Positions 38,492 to 47,030 of a DNA stretch of 64,000 nucleotides are shown here, one piece after another (the first letter of the stretch is position 1; the number at the start of each line of letters is the position of its first letter). Under the pieces are notes generated by a model. It was not told where the DNA came from and searched no databases. It worked only from the letters and a program-made list of their open reading frames with translations. The position numbers and the translations under genes were made by a program. The stretch lies in contig OY970206.1 in the NCBI GenBank assembly GCA_963708425.1, positions 3,637,727-3,701,726 of the forward strand. Reading direction: 5' to 3'. Source of the stretch: JACMNW01 sp963708425 (lineage in GTDB: Bacteria > Pseudomonadota > Alphaproteobacteria > Rhodobacterales > Rhodobacteraceae).

Positions 38492-39053
38492 ACCGATCCT
38501 TTTCCTGGCAGTTCACGCATTGAAAGGAAACCAGGCAATTCGGTCTGCAAAACTGCGCCGATCGGGAAGCCGGCGTAGCCCCCTTCCCTATCGGCATTTG
38601 TCGGCCCTGGAGCCTAACGTCGTGCAGGCCACCAAGATGGCCCATCGCACTCCACCGGCAATCCTGGCAGCCGGTCGGGTAAGCCAAAAGCGGGTTACGC
38701 GCCCTGCCCCGCCATAGTGCGAAAGTTACGGGCCGGGCACCTCTGTCCCTGGGACTGCTGCTCACCAAAACTGTGGGCGTGACGTCACATGACTGCATCG
38801 CGCCCAAATGGGATGCGGTCCCCGCGCAACCTGGCGTCAGTTAGCCCTCAACGCGCGTTCGGTTTGCATCGAGGGAAAAAAACTGACCGTGATCCCTCCC
38901 GCAGTTTTGACCGCGTTCGTCCCGACAAGTACTCTGTTCTCAGTTCTGGGATCGACATCCCATCAGTGCCACTTGGCCAAATCGAAACAGGTTCGGTAGC
39001 GCCTTCCGGCCCGACGCTGCTAAATGGTTCTAGCAAGGATTCGGCGAGGCAAG
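38492..39053. other. 562-bp region after the integrase
   Basis: No convincing gene. Short overlapping frames exist on both strands without ribosome sites. GGCGAGGCAAG at 39043-39053 is the probable ribosome site of the next gene. The sequence may be a decayed remnant of element cargo. Confidence 0.5.
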
Positions 39054-40394
39054 ATGAGCGTTAAAAACGACATATCGGGTTTGCTGGGCTTCATCGGTCG
39101 CGAACATATCTGGCGGGAACGGCTGCAGGATGTGGTCGCCGAACACCTCATGCCTGCGCTCGAGGAATTTGAGGTCGAGCATGACGAACTTGCGGACCTT
39201 CTCGGCGAGCAATGGTCGGGTGTGCTCTGGGGATGCGGGTTTGAGGACTTCCTGGGCCGCCGCTATGGCGACGAGAACATCGTCGATCACTACCTGAAAC
39301 GCCGTGGCTGGAAGGAAACAGTGCTCAACCGGGCCTATTTCGCGGCGCTGCGCGATGCGCCAGTCAGCCTTTACGAAGTCAGCGATGTCCGACCGGGCAC
39401 TTCGATCGTGCTGCGTGACCTTCTGACAGATGCCGAGCCCGCTACGGTTCAGGAGATGTCCGCCACCCGCTCCCTGAAGCAATGGGCCCGGATTGCCGTT
39501 CGGGTCGTGGCAGAACGCAACCACCATGTCATCTCGGGAGTATTGCTGCCCTTCTCGACCGATGCGGTGGATCTGCTGTTTGCCGGATTGCGCGATGCGC
39601 TCAAGTTGAAGAAGCGCGAGGCCTTGCAGCTCAGCAGGGATCAGCTTCGCAGCTGCGCGCCGGTGTTCACCAGCGACTGGCTGTTCACCGCGCTGCCGCG
39701 CGCCCTTACCCCGGCGCTGCCCAAGTTCTGCAACTCGGACGGCGACGAAGTGATGTTCCATGACCTGCGTTTCCCGCTTGCCACAGGCGTGACGCAAAAG
39801 GATCTCGCCGCACGGCTGGACCGGGTCAAGGACTTCATCCCCGAAAGTCCGCAGTTCTGGAACTGGCTCGCGCCACGCAAGCGTCGCACAGGGACGGCGG
39901 CCAGCGGCATCATGCTTGAAACGCAGATGGACGGCGGCACGGTGCTCGGCTCGTTGGAGCTGAAGGGCAAGGCGCTCCTAGTCACCGTCAACTCCGACAA
40001 GCGCGCAGCGAAGGTCGAGGCGCTGGTAATCAAAGCGGCCGGGGCGTTCCTGAAACAACCATTGACCACGATCCGAACCGTGGAGCAGATGATGGCCGAG
40101 AAGGGTCCCGTACGGCCAAGTGAGGAAGCCGACGAAGTCCCAGCGGAAATCGCGCAACAGATCACCCGAGACTACACGGACAAGCACTACCGCGAAACGC
40201 TGGATGCGCCGGTGCCCGCGCTCGGTGGCAAATCGCCCCGCCAAGCGGTGCGCAGTGTGACAGGACGCGAGAGGGTGATCGAATGGCTTAAGCTGCTGGA
40301 GAACCGCAGCGCCCAGCATCGGGATGACCCGATTGCAAAATATGATTTCGGCTGGATGTGGACCGAACTCGGGCTGCAAGATCACCGGAAATGA
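39054..40394 (+). CDS. Uncharacterised protein with C-terminal MbcA/ParS-like domain
   Basis: 446 residues from ATG 39054 (GAGG six bases upstream; ATG 39024 is an alternative). The N-terminal part contains VLWGCGFEDFLGRRYGD and YEVSDVRPGTSIVLRDLLTD, seen in large accessory proteins of integrated elements. The C-terminal RETLDAPVPALGGKSPRQAV with a following helix resembles the toxin-binding end of MbcA/ParS/Xre-type antitoxins. There is no adjacent RES or other toxin gene. Function unknown; the domain call is from memory of the pattern. Confidence 0.55.
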   Translation: MSVKNDISGLLGFIGREHIWRERLQDVVAEHLMPALEEFEVEHDELADLLGEQWSGVLWGCGFEDFLGRRYGDENIVDHYLKRRGWKETVLNRAYFAALRDAPVSLYEVSDVRPGTSIVLRDLLTDAEPATVQEMSATRSLKQWARIAVRVVAERNHHVISGVLLPFSTDAVDLLFAGLRDALKLKKREALQLSRDQLRSCAPVFTSDWLFTALPRALTPALPKFCNSDGDEVMFHDLRFPLATGVTQKDLAARLDRVKDFIPESPQFWNWLAPRKRRTGTAASGIMLETQMDGGTVLGSLELKGKALLVTVNSDKRAAKVEALVIKAAGAFLKQPLTTIRTVEQMMAEKGPVRPSEEADEVPAEIAQQITRDYTDKHYRETLDAPVPALGGKSPRQAVRSVTGRERVIEWLKLLENRSAQHRDDPIAKYDFGWMWTELGLQDHRK

Positions 40395-40696
40395 GCACGG
40401 GGAGCTAAGAACACGTTGAAAATGTGGCAGAGTGTGAGGCCAGCCACATCAACACTTTTTGGGCAAGACCGACCCTTTGCAGACCACTGGTCCGGCGCAC
40501 CATCGGCGAGTTTCCTGGCCGCTTCAGTCAGCCTCCGCGCCTTTAGGTACTTCATCACCGGCCAGCCGCTGGCCGTTCCAAACGCGTTTGCCAGATGGGA
40601 CCGTGAAACCCCCCTAGCAGCCGCGATGGAGTTCAGCGTAAGCTGCTGGCCCGAATTTCGCTCGATGATCCAGAGAGCCTCGTCCGCTATCGACAT
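40382..40696 (-). pseudogene. Truncated AraC family regulator
   Basis: The first 65 residues (MSIADEALWIIERNSGQQLT, then ARGVSRSHLANAFGTASGWP and a recognition-helix region MKYLKARRLTEAARKLADG) are the first HTH of an AraC domain. After residue 67 the reading frame continues for 37 residues that no longer resemble the family, and the second HTH is missing. The 3' end overlaps the gene at 39054 by 13 bases, antisense. It is probably a decayed gene cut by a rearrangement. Confidence 0.6.
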
Positions 40697-41099
40697 CGTC
40701 TACCTCAGTGCGTCGACCGGTTCTTGCGTAGCATCCAAGTAAAGCCTCCGCTTGATCGTTCGTCCACGATCATCGAAATGACGCGCTGCCCGTTTCGCCG
40801 ACATGCAGGCTGTTGCGTCGAGTAAGGACTTCGAGCGCGACTGAACCGTTCGTATCAATCCGAGCGGGGCCGTGCGGTTCGACTCTGTCACCTGTGCCGT
40901 TGAGGCGGCCGTGCGCTGAAAGCGCCTGCTTTCGGGCCGAAGAGCGGTCGCCTCGGCCGAGCTTGAGTTACTGCGGCTGGCTCATCCCTTCGACCTGGCA
41001 TCAGAATCGAGGTCTAAGCCTACTCTACTTATCCCGAGGGTGCGCTGCGGAAGAACCAGGTCTCGGCATTTCGCGACCTGCAATTCTACCAAATGACCG
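40697..41099. other. 403-bp region without a gene
   Basis: A 63-codon minus-strand frame (40700-40891) has no ribosome site or recognisable motif. I see nothing else that I can support. Confidence 0.45.
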
Positions 41100-41489
41100 C
41101 TAGCTCTTCATCTGGATCAGCTGGATGAGGTTGCCGCAGGTGTCGTCAAAGACTGCCATGCGGACGGGCCCCGCATCCATCGGGTCGCGCGTGAAGGCGA
41201 CGCCAAGACCGGTCAGTCTTTCGAACTCACCGTCCAGATCGTCGACCTGAAACGAGGTGAACGGGATTCCGTCTGCGACAAGGGCCTCCTTGAAGGGCTT
41301 GGCTGCGGGATGTTCGCTTGGCTCCAGCAACAGTTCCGTGCCATCCGGCTGCTCTTTCGACACGACGGTCAGCCAGCGATGCTCACCTACGGGCACGTCG
41401 TTCTTGACTTCAAAACCGAGTTTCCCGGTGTAGAAATCGAGTGCCTTCGCCTGGTCGTCGACAAGGACGCTTGTAACGTAGATCCGCAT
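41100..41489 (-). CDS. VOC family (glyoxalase/bleomycin resistance-like) protein
   Basis: 129 residues from ATG 41489 with AAAGGAG upstream. A vicinal-oxygen-chelate fold of two beta-alpha-beta-beta-beta units: ALDFYTGKLGFEVKNDVPVG in the first and FTSFQVDDLDGEFERLTGLG in the second, ending in DTCGNLIQLIQM. Such proteins are glyoxalases, dioxygenases or antibiotic-binding proteins; no specific function can be given. The gene starts 13 bases after the ArsR stop, forming a regulator-effector operon. Confidence 0.88.
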   Translation of the reverse strand: MRIYVTSVLVDDQAKALDFYTGKLGFEVKNDVPVGEHRWLTVVSKEQPDGTELLLEPSEHPAAKPFKEALVADGIPFTSFQVDDLDGEFERLTGLGVAFTRDPMDAGPVRMAVFDDTCGNLIQLIQMKS

Positions 41490-41502
41490 GTTCGGCTCCT
41501 TT

Positions 41503-41793
41503 CTAGAGATATCGGCTGAGCGCGATCTGCACCGCCTGCCGCAATGGGTCGAGTTTGGCGAAATGGGCCTTGGTCCGTCCTTTCCACAAGACTTCGAGCA
41601 GGCCGGCACTTTCCAGCGCATCCAAATGCTGCGAGACCGTCTGCCGTGACAGTGGCTGGACACCTTCAGCGAACGCGGATGCGCAGATGTCGAACAGGGA
41701 CTGTCCGGGGCTGTCCTGAAGCGAGGCCAGGATGCGCCGTCGTTCCGGATGGGCTACTGCTCTGAACAAAAGGTCTATCTGGTCGTCCTGCAT
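41503..41793 (-). CDS. ArsR family transcriptional regulator
   Basis: 96 residues. The winged helix is FRAVAHPERRRILASLQDSP, then QPLSRQTVSQHLDALESAGL. The Cys in FDICASAF does not form a classical CxC metal site, so it is not clearly a metal sensor. A perfect 20-bp palindrome 11 bp in front of its start is the likely operator, so it should repress itself and the VOC gene. Confidence 0.9.
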   Translation of the reverse strand: MQDDQIDLLFRAVAHPERRRILASLQDSPGQSLFDICASAFAEGVQPLSRQTVSQHLDALESAGLLEVLWKGRTKAHFAKLDPLRQAVQIALSRYL

Positions 41794-41804
41794 GGGCTCA
41801 CATT

Positions 41805-41824
41805 ATGCAGTAATATTACTGCAT
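41805..41824. promoter_or_regulatory. Perfect 20-bp palindrome, ArsR operator candidate
   Basis: ATGCAGTAATATTACTGCAT is fully symmetric and lies 11 bp upstream of the ArsR start codon. Its length and AT-rich centre are typical of ArsR/SmtB-type operators. Confidence 0.7.
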
Positions 41825-41924
41825 GTCAAGTTGGCCGACCTTGGTTGCGCTCAGAACAGCTGCGATGTGGACCGAAGCCTTTACTACGCATGCGACTGCC
41901 GCTTCGACCGGGGCTGCCATGAAC

Positions 41925-42563
41925 TCAGCGCCTCCCGTAAGCCGCAAGAAAAACCCGGACGGCTTCGTCGGCGTAATCGTCGAACTTTTCGGTTTCGAAC
42001 ACGGCCTCCGCGTCGAACATTGCCCGGTTCAGCGGTATTGACAGGATCAGCCAGTTGAACAGTTCCGCGGCAAGTGCGGAGTCGTCTACTTGCAGCAGTC
42101 CACGGTCGCGCAGGGCTTCGAAACACTGCTGCAGCTTCTGATGCCCGCGCTTAGGCCCGGCATCGTACCAGGCCAGCGCAAGCTTCGGAAACCGCGCGAC
42201 CTCGCCGATGATCCGCCGCCGCATTTGCAAGATATGCGGTTGCATGACATCCCTGATGTGCCCCCGAGCAAAGAGGCGAAGGTCGCGTTCGAGATCCTCC
42301 GTTCCGGCCATTGCATCGAATGCTTCGGCCCCCTGTGCCTCGGCGGCAGTGATCGCATCGTTGAAGACCGCGGCGATCAGGTCATCCTTGTCCGAGAAGT
42401 GGCGATAGATCGTCTGTTTCGATACCGCCGACAGGGCGGCGATCTCGTCGGTGCTGGTTCCGGCATAGCCCTTGGCCAGAAAAAGAGTCCTCGTGGCGGT
42501 CAGAATGGCCCGTCGGACGTCCTCTGGGGGTGGTCGGGGCTTGCTGGTGCGGGTCGCTGTCAA
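41925..42563 (-). CDS. TetR/AcrR family transcriptional regulator
   Basis: 212 residues from TTG 42563 with GAGGACGAG upstream; the frame is open further but would cross the neighbour's promoter and coding start. The TetR HTH is ILTATRTLFLAKGYAGTSTD, then LSAVSKQTIYRHFSDKDDLI. The C-terminal part resembles the AcrR C-terminal group with FARGHIRDVMQPHILQMRRR. It is divergent from an alpha/beta hydrolase gene, and two similar 14-bp inverted repeats lie in the 78-bp gap. It most probably represses that hydrolase and itself. Confidence 0.88.
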   Translation of the reverse strand: MTATRTSKPRPPPEDVRRAILTATRTLFLAKGYAGTSTDEIAALSAVSKQTIYRHFSDKDDLIAAVFNDAITAAEAQGAEAFDAMAGTEDLERDLRLFARGHIRDVMQPHILQMRRRIIGEVARFPKLALAWYDAGPKRGHQKLQQCFEALRDRGLLQVDDSALAAELFNWLILSIPLNRAMFDAEAVFETEKFDDYADEAVRVFLAAYGRR

Positions 42564-42578
42564 CTCGTCCTCAGGTGG

Positions 42579-42626
42579 GTACTTGACAGTACTCCAATCG
42601 TGGTGACTTATAGTACTGAGAGGTAC
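42579..42626. promoter_or_regulatory. Tandem TetR operator candidates in the divergent promoter
   Basis: GTACTTGACAGTAC (42579-42592) and GTACTGAGAGGTAC (42613-42626) share the form GTACT-N4-aGTAC, with centres 34 bp apart. TTGACA (42583-42588) inside the first is a possible -35 box for the hydrolase gene, so binding would block polymerase. Confidence 0.6.
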
Positions 42627-42641
42627 CGAAAGGAGCCCCGC

Positions 42642-43436
42642 ATGTCCAGCCCGTCCTTTGCCCTGTCCGAAGATGGAACCCGGATTGCCTTCAGCCGCAC
42701 CGGCGACGGCCCTGCATTGATCCTGGTGGAACCCGCAGGTCACTATCGGGACCTGACCGCGTTCGAAGGCCTCGTTCCCCTGCTAGTCGCCAGCTTCACC
42801 GTCTACACCTACGACCGGCGCGGTCGCGGGCAGAGCGAAGACACGCTTCCGTTCGAACCGGGCCGGGAAGTGGACGATCTGGATGCGCTGGTCCGTGAGG
42901 CCGGTGGCAGCGCCTTTGCCTACGGCCATTCGTCCGGCGCGCTGCTAGCGCTCTATGCGGCAACCCGGCAGGTGCCATTTGTCGGGCTCGTGCTGCTGGA
43001 GCCGCCGCTGAATACCGAAAATCACGGCCAGCCGGACCCGCTGACAAGCCAGCTTGCCACGTTGATCGAGGCCGGGAAAAAGGCCGAGGCGGTGGAGCAT
43101 TTCCATGCGGCCATCGGCGTGCCCGAAGAGATGATCGGCGGGATGCGCGGTACGCAGAGGTGGGACAGGATGGTGGGCATTGCGCACACACTGGTCTACG
43201 ACTGCCTGCTGTCCGAGGCGATCACCCCGGTAATCTGCGGCCAGGTCAAGGTGCCGACGCTTGTTCTTGACAGCGAAGGCAGCACCGATGACCTGACCGG
43301 CTGGGCGGCAACCGCGGCGCGGCTGATCCCTGATGCCCGTCACAAAAGCCTGCCGGGCGAATGGCACACGGTTGCACCGGAGCTGATCGCTACAGAGATC
43401 AAGGAGTTCGTCGGGACCATCGCTGCATACCGGTAG
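42642..43436 (+). CDS. Alpha/beta fold hydrolase
   Basis: 264 residues from ATG 42642 (AAAGGAG upstream). The alpha/beta hydrolase core shows an oxyanion-type VEPAGHYRD instead of the usual HGxP, the nucleophile elbow GHSSG with Ser near 95, an acid in VLDSEGS and the C-terminal catalytic His in GEWHTV. There is no signal peptide. The substrate is unknown. It is divergently paired with a TetR regulator and convergent with the ECF sigma gene, whose stop is 3 bases away. Confidence 0.85.
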   Translation: MSSPSFALSEDGTRIAFSRTGDGPALILVEPAGHYRDLTAFEGLVPLLVASFTVYTYDRRGRGQSEDTLPFEPGREVDDLDALVREAGGSAFAYGHSSGALLALYAATRQVPFVGLVLLEPPLNTENHGQPDPLTSQLATLIEAGKKAEAVEHFHAAIGVPEEMIGGMRGTQRWDRMVGIAHTLVYDCLLSEAITPVICGQVKVPTLVLDSEGSTDDLTGWAATAARLIPDARHKSLPGEWHTVAPELIATEIKEFVGTIAAYR

Positions 43437-43439
43437 CTA

Positions 43440-44804
43440 TCAGTGCAGCAGTTTCGGGTCGCTGCAGGCAGTGGCCCGTGCGATCAGGAAGGCCCGTTCC
43501 CGCTCATTCTGCGCCAATGCAGCGGCCTCGTCGAACGCCATCTTGGCTTCGCCGAACCGCCGGAGCTTGAAGAGGAAATCACCGCGCACGCTGGGCAGCA
43601 GGTGATGGGATCGGAGGACCGGTTCCTCGCGCAATGCATCCGCCAGGGCGAGGCCAGCGGCAGGCCCCACCGCCATGCCATGCGCTACGGCGCGGTTCAG
43701 GGCGATGATCGGCGACGGCGTAAGCATCAGCAAAGCATCATATAGTGCCGCGATCCGGGGCCAGTCGGTGGCAGATGCTGACGCGGCGCGGGCGTGGCAT
43801 GCGGCGATGGCGGCCTGGAACTGGTAGGGGCCAGGTGACCGGCCCAAGGCTTCGGCCCTCGCGAGATCGCGCAGACCGGCGGCCACCAGAGCCTGGTCCC
43901 AGAGCGCGCGGTCCTGATCCGGCAGCAGGACGGGCGACCCGTCGGGGCCGCGCCTTGCCTTGGCGCGAGACGCCTGAACGGACATCAGCGCGTTCAGCCC
44001 ATGCACTTCCGGCTCCTCGGGCGCAAGGCGCGCCACAAGTCGGCCAAGCCGCAAAGCCTCGTCGCAAAGCGGCGGGCGCATCCAGTCCGGGCCAGAGGTG
44101 GCGGCATAGCCCTCGTTGAAGATCAGGTAGATGACGCCGAGAACCGCCGCCAGCCGGTCATGGAGGTCCGCGCCTCGCGGCACCTCATAAGGGATGTGCG
44201 CACCGGCGATGGTCTTCTTGGCCCGCACGATCCGCTTGGCAATGGTCGGGACCGGCACCAGAAACGCCCGTGCAATTTCTTCGGTGGTCAGCCCGCCCAC
44301 CAGCCGCAACGTCAGCGCGACCCGGACCTCCAGCGGCAGGACCGGATGACAGGCGGTAAAGATCAGGCGCAGCATGTCGTCGCCGATATCGTCATCGAGG
44401 CTTGCGTCCGGGTCGGGGCCGTCGAAATCCTGATCTGATTGCATGTCAGCCGCCAGTTCGTACAGCTTGCGGGCGGCCATCTGGTCGTGCCGGAATTTGT
44501 CGATGGCGCGGCGCTTGGCGGTGGCCATCAGCCAGGCCCCGGCATTGCGCGGCACGCCAGTCTGCGGCCACTGGCTGAGCGCCGCCACCAACGCATCCTG
44601 CGTCAGTTCCTCGGCCAGGCTGATGTCCCGGACGATGCGGATTAGGCTTGCGATCAGCTGCGGCGCTTCTTCGCGCCACGCTGCCTCGATCATCTGCCCG
44701 GTTGTGATATCGCTCGCCAATCCCTGATCCGATGCGCGGCTGATGGCTGTCTGTCCTGGCGGCATCGTCGCGCGTGTTGACCCGTGGTTCAATCCGTTTT
44801 GCAT
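43440..44804 (-). CDS. ECF-type RNA polymerase sigma factor with C-terminal extension (ECF42-like)
   Basis: 454 residues. Sigma region 2 is at about 45-110 (SLIRIVRDISLAEELTQDAL, then GAWLMATAKRRAIDKFRHD). Region 4 is at about 165-215 (LTLRLVGGLTTEEIARAFLV, then TIAKRIVRAKKTI). A helical C-terminal domain of about 230 residues follows, characteristic of the ECF42 group (DUF6596). These sigma factors occur with YCII/DGPF-domain proteins rather than anti-sigma factors, and just such a gene heads this operon at 46237. The start has GGGGG four bases upstream. Confidence 0.9.
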   Translation of the reverse strand: MQNGLNHGSTRATMPPGQTAISRASDQGLASDITTGQMIEAAWREEAPQLIASLIRIVRDISLAEELTQDALVAALSQWPQTGVPRNAGAWLMATAKRRAIDKFRHDQMAARKLYELAADMQSDQDFDGPDPDASLDDDIGDDMLRLIFTACHPVLPLEVRVALTLRLVGGLTTEEIARAFLVPVPTIAKRIVRAKKTIAGAHIPYEVPRGADLHDRLAAVLGVIYLIFNEGYAATSGPDWMRPPLCDEALRLGRLVARLAPEEPEVHGLNALMSVQASRAKARRGPDGSPVLLPDQDRALWDQALVAAGLRDLARAEALGRSPGPYQFQAAIAACHARAASASATDWPRIAALYDALLMLTPSPIIALNRAVAHGMAVGPAAGLALADALREEPVLRSHHLLPSVRGDFLFKLRRFGEAKMAFDEAAALAQNERERAFLIARATACSDPKLLH

Positions 44805-44878
44805 AAAACCCCCTATCGGTCATATCCGGTCCCCTTTGGCGTCATCCGGGCCAGGCGACCTGACCAGGATGTGCTGCC

Positions 44879-45775
44879 TCATTCGGCGTCGATGAACGTG
44901 CGGATCGTGCGGGCAAGGTCGGACGAGGCAAAGATGTCGTAATGCGTGGTGTCAGGCAGAATCGCCAGCCGGTTCCGGTTCATGCCCGACCGGTCCCACA
45001 TCGCGTCCTGCTGGCCGCCGCCCAGCAATTCGAAGAACCCGGCCATATGCGACGTGCGGACGGAATCCCAGTCGCCCTCGACCAGCAGGGTTGGCGCAGT
45101 GATCCGGCCAATCTCTCCGCCCCAGTCATAGTCGTTGCCGATAAACCCGGCCATCTGGGTGATCAGTGCCGTCCAGTTTGCAGGATCTGGGGCGACGCCG
45201 AGATAGGCCTGATAGATCGGCGTCTGCTTCAGCCCTTCGGCGGTCTGCTCCACCGCGCCCGCCATGCCGCGCATGCCGTTGGCATTGAAGTCGTGCCAGC
45301 CGGCAAAAGCGTAGGGCGTGGAGACAAGGATCAGCTTGTCGACCACCTCAGGATGGTCGATGCCCATCCGCAGGGCGACACCGCCGCCCATCGAATACCC
45401 CGCGATATCGGCTTTCTCATAGCCGAGGTGGGTGACGAGTTCGGCCACATCCGTGGCCATCGCCTGAAACGACATCGGGCGGTCGAACGGCAGGGTGCGG
45501 CCATGCGCCTGCAGATCGACGCCGATCACCGTGTGATCCTCGGCCAGCGCGGTCAGCACCGGGCCGAACATCTCGATCAGGCCGAATCCGCCATGCAAAA
45601 GCACGATCGGGTCACCCGTCCCGTAGACGGCATAGTAAAGCTCGATCCCGTTCACATCAGCATAACCGGATGCGGTAGGGGTGGGCAAAGCGGGTGCCGC
45701 ACCGTCTTGTGCGACGGCCGGTGCCGTCATCAGGGCAGTTGCAACGGCAAGGGTGGTAAGTGATGTTCTGAACAT
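44879..45775 (-). CDS. Exported alpha/beta fold hydrolase
   Basis: 298 residues with AGGAG upstream of the ATG. A signal peptide (FRTSLTTLAVATALMTAPAV, cleavage after AVAQ) makes it periplasmic. IVLLHGGFG forms the oxyanion region, AGYSMGGG the nucleophile elbow (Ser near 146), a late Asp in VEGDWDSVR and His in DTTHYDIF complete the triad. It sits between the DGPF and sigma factor genes on the same strand and is probably part of that regulon. The substrate is unknown. Confidence 0.87.
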   Translation of the reverse strand: MFRTSLTTLAVATALMTAPAVAQDGAAPALPTPTASGYADVNGIELYYAVYGTGDPIVLLHGGFGLIEMFGPVLTALAEDHTVIGVDLQAHGRTLPFDRPMSFQAMATDVAELVTHLGYEKADIAGYSMGGGVALRMGIDHPEVVDKLILVSTPYAFAGWHDFNANGMRGMAGAVEQTAEGLKQTPIYQAYLGVAPDPANWTALITQMAGFIGNDYDWGGEIGRITAPTLLVEGDWDSVRTSHMAGFFELLGGGQQDAMWDRSGMNRNRLAILPDTTHYDIFASSDLARTIRTFIDAE

Positions 45776-45889
45776 CTCAAGCTCCTGTCGGTCGGGGCCT
45801 CAGGCAAAGCGCTGCATGCCCATGGGATGGGGTCAACTCGGGTGAGTGGTCGGGCAGGGTCGGCTTCCGCCGACCCCGCGCCTAGACGA

Positions 45890-46237
45890 TCATGGGTGGA
45901 AATGGATCATCTGGCGGACGATGATTTCGCCGTCCCAGGCGGGCCAGTGCGTCCGGTGCAGTTCCATGAACTTGCGCGACCATTCGATGGCCTCCTCTTT
46001 CGATCCAAGGTCATAGACGGCAAAACCGCCGATGACTTCGCGGGCTTCGGCATAGGGACCGTCGACCATCAGCGCGCCGTCCTTGATGGTCAGAATTCCG
46101 GTTGTTGACATGCCCCCGCTGTTCTCGAGCGCTTTGCCCGCCTCTCGCGAGAGTGCGTCGATCGCCTGAAACAGCGCTGGCGGCGGAGGGCCGGCTTTTT
46201 CGGGGTTGTTGGTCGTGACCATGGTGAGGAACTTCAT
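45890..46237 (-). CDS. YCII-related / DGPF domain protein
   Basis: 115 residues from ATG 46237 with AAGGAGAGCAAG upstream. It begins MKFLTMVTTNNPEKAG and carries the naming motif as MVDGPYAEAREVIGGFAVYD. In other bacteria such proteins are encoded beside ECF42 sigma factors and are their main targets. It is the first gene of the minus-strand group DGPF, exported hydrolase, sigma factor, and a good ECF-type promoter lies just upstream. Confidence 0.9.
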   Translation of the reverse strand: MKFLTMVTTNNPEKAGPPPPALFQAIDALSREAGKALENSGGMSTTGILTIKDGALMVDGPYAEAREVIGGFAVYDLGSKEEAIEWSRKFMELHRTHWPAWDGEIIVRQMIHFHP

Positions 46238-46622
46238 CTTGCTCTCCTTCGTTGTGGCGCTGTCCGAGGATATTCTCGTCATTCCGGTCGCCCGTGTCAT
46301 CACGTCGAACGGCGGCTGGCGAATTCGACATCAGGTCCGAAAAAAATCTGTGTAGGTCTGAAAGGTGTCGCGCCAGGTCGCACGACGCCTTGACCATTTC
46401 ACAACGCAAGCAGGCCGGGACGGGCGGTTCTTGCTGAATTTCGGCATTGATCGGCGACTGCGCGGGCCTGCGCGGGCTCGGGACATCCCTTGCAGAACAG
46501 CAAGTATCGACCCTGACCGCGCATTGGGCTCCTGATACGTTGATCATGCCGCCGCTGACCGTACGGCAAAGCCTGAAGCGACCAGTTATACCGATGGAAT
46601 CTGGAAGACAGGAGGAAATGAC
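46238..46622. other. 385-bp divergent spacer between the DGPF and DUF1761 genes
   Basis: Contains the sigma factor promoter candidate at 46303-46330 near the DGPF gene and the ribosome site AGGAGG at 46611-46616 for the DUF1761 gene. No gene seen. Confidence 0.5.
46303..46330 (-). promoter_or_regulatory. Candidate ECF42-type promoter for the DGPF-hydrolase-sigma operon
   Basis: On the minus strand TGTCGA (46325-46330) is followed after 17 bp by CGACG (46303-46307). This fits the form reported for ECF42 targets, TGTCGA at -35 with a CGA/CGTC-like -10. The DGPF start codon is 66 bases downstream. It would make the sigma factor autoregulated. Confidence 0.5.
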
Positions 46623-47030
46623 ATGTTGATCTGGATCGGCAGCATCGCGCTGGCGGGGATTGTCTGTTTCGGCATTGGCGGTGTGTGGTACGGAGCCATC
46701 TTCGGCAGCATGGCGGCCGAGCTGCAGCCCGGGGACGCTGCCGCTGGAACCGCAACGTCCGGAACTGCCATGGCCTTTGAACTTGCCCGCTGCCTGATTG
46801 GTGCTGCGGCATTCGCGTGGTTCATACACCGGCTTGGGCTTGCGACAGTCCCCCAGGGCCTGATGCTTGCCGTCATCGTCTGGGCCGGTTTTCAGGTGGT
46901 CGGGCTGATCGGATCGGTGCTGCACGAGGGCTATCCGCCTCTGCTTTATGCGATCCACATGGGGGATGCGCTGGCCAAGGCCGTCGCAAGCTGCCTCATC
47001 ATCACCACTCTCACGGCGCGCTTTGCCTGA
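46623..47030 (+). CDS. DUF1761 family membrane protein
   Basis: 135 residues with four hydrophobic segments (about 4-30, 50-72, 78-98, 108-132). GGVWYGAIFG near 19-28 is the DUF1761 signature. AGGAGG precedes the ATG closely. Function unknown. Its last 20 bases overlap the 3' end of the AraC gene on the opposite strand. Confidence 0.85.
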   Translation: MLIWIGSIALAGIVCFGIGGVWYGAIFGSMAAELQPGDAAAGTATSGTAMAFELARCLIGAAAFAWFIHRLGLATVPQGLMLAVIVWAGFQVVGLIGSVLHEGYPPLLYAIHMGDALAKAVASCLIITTLTARFA

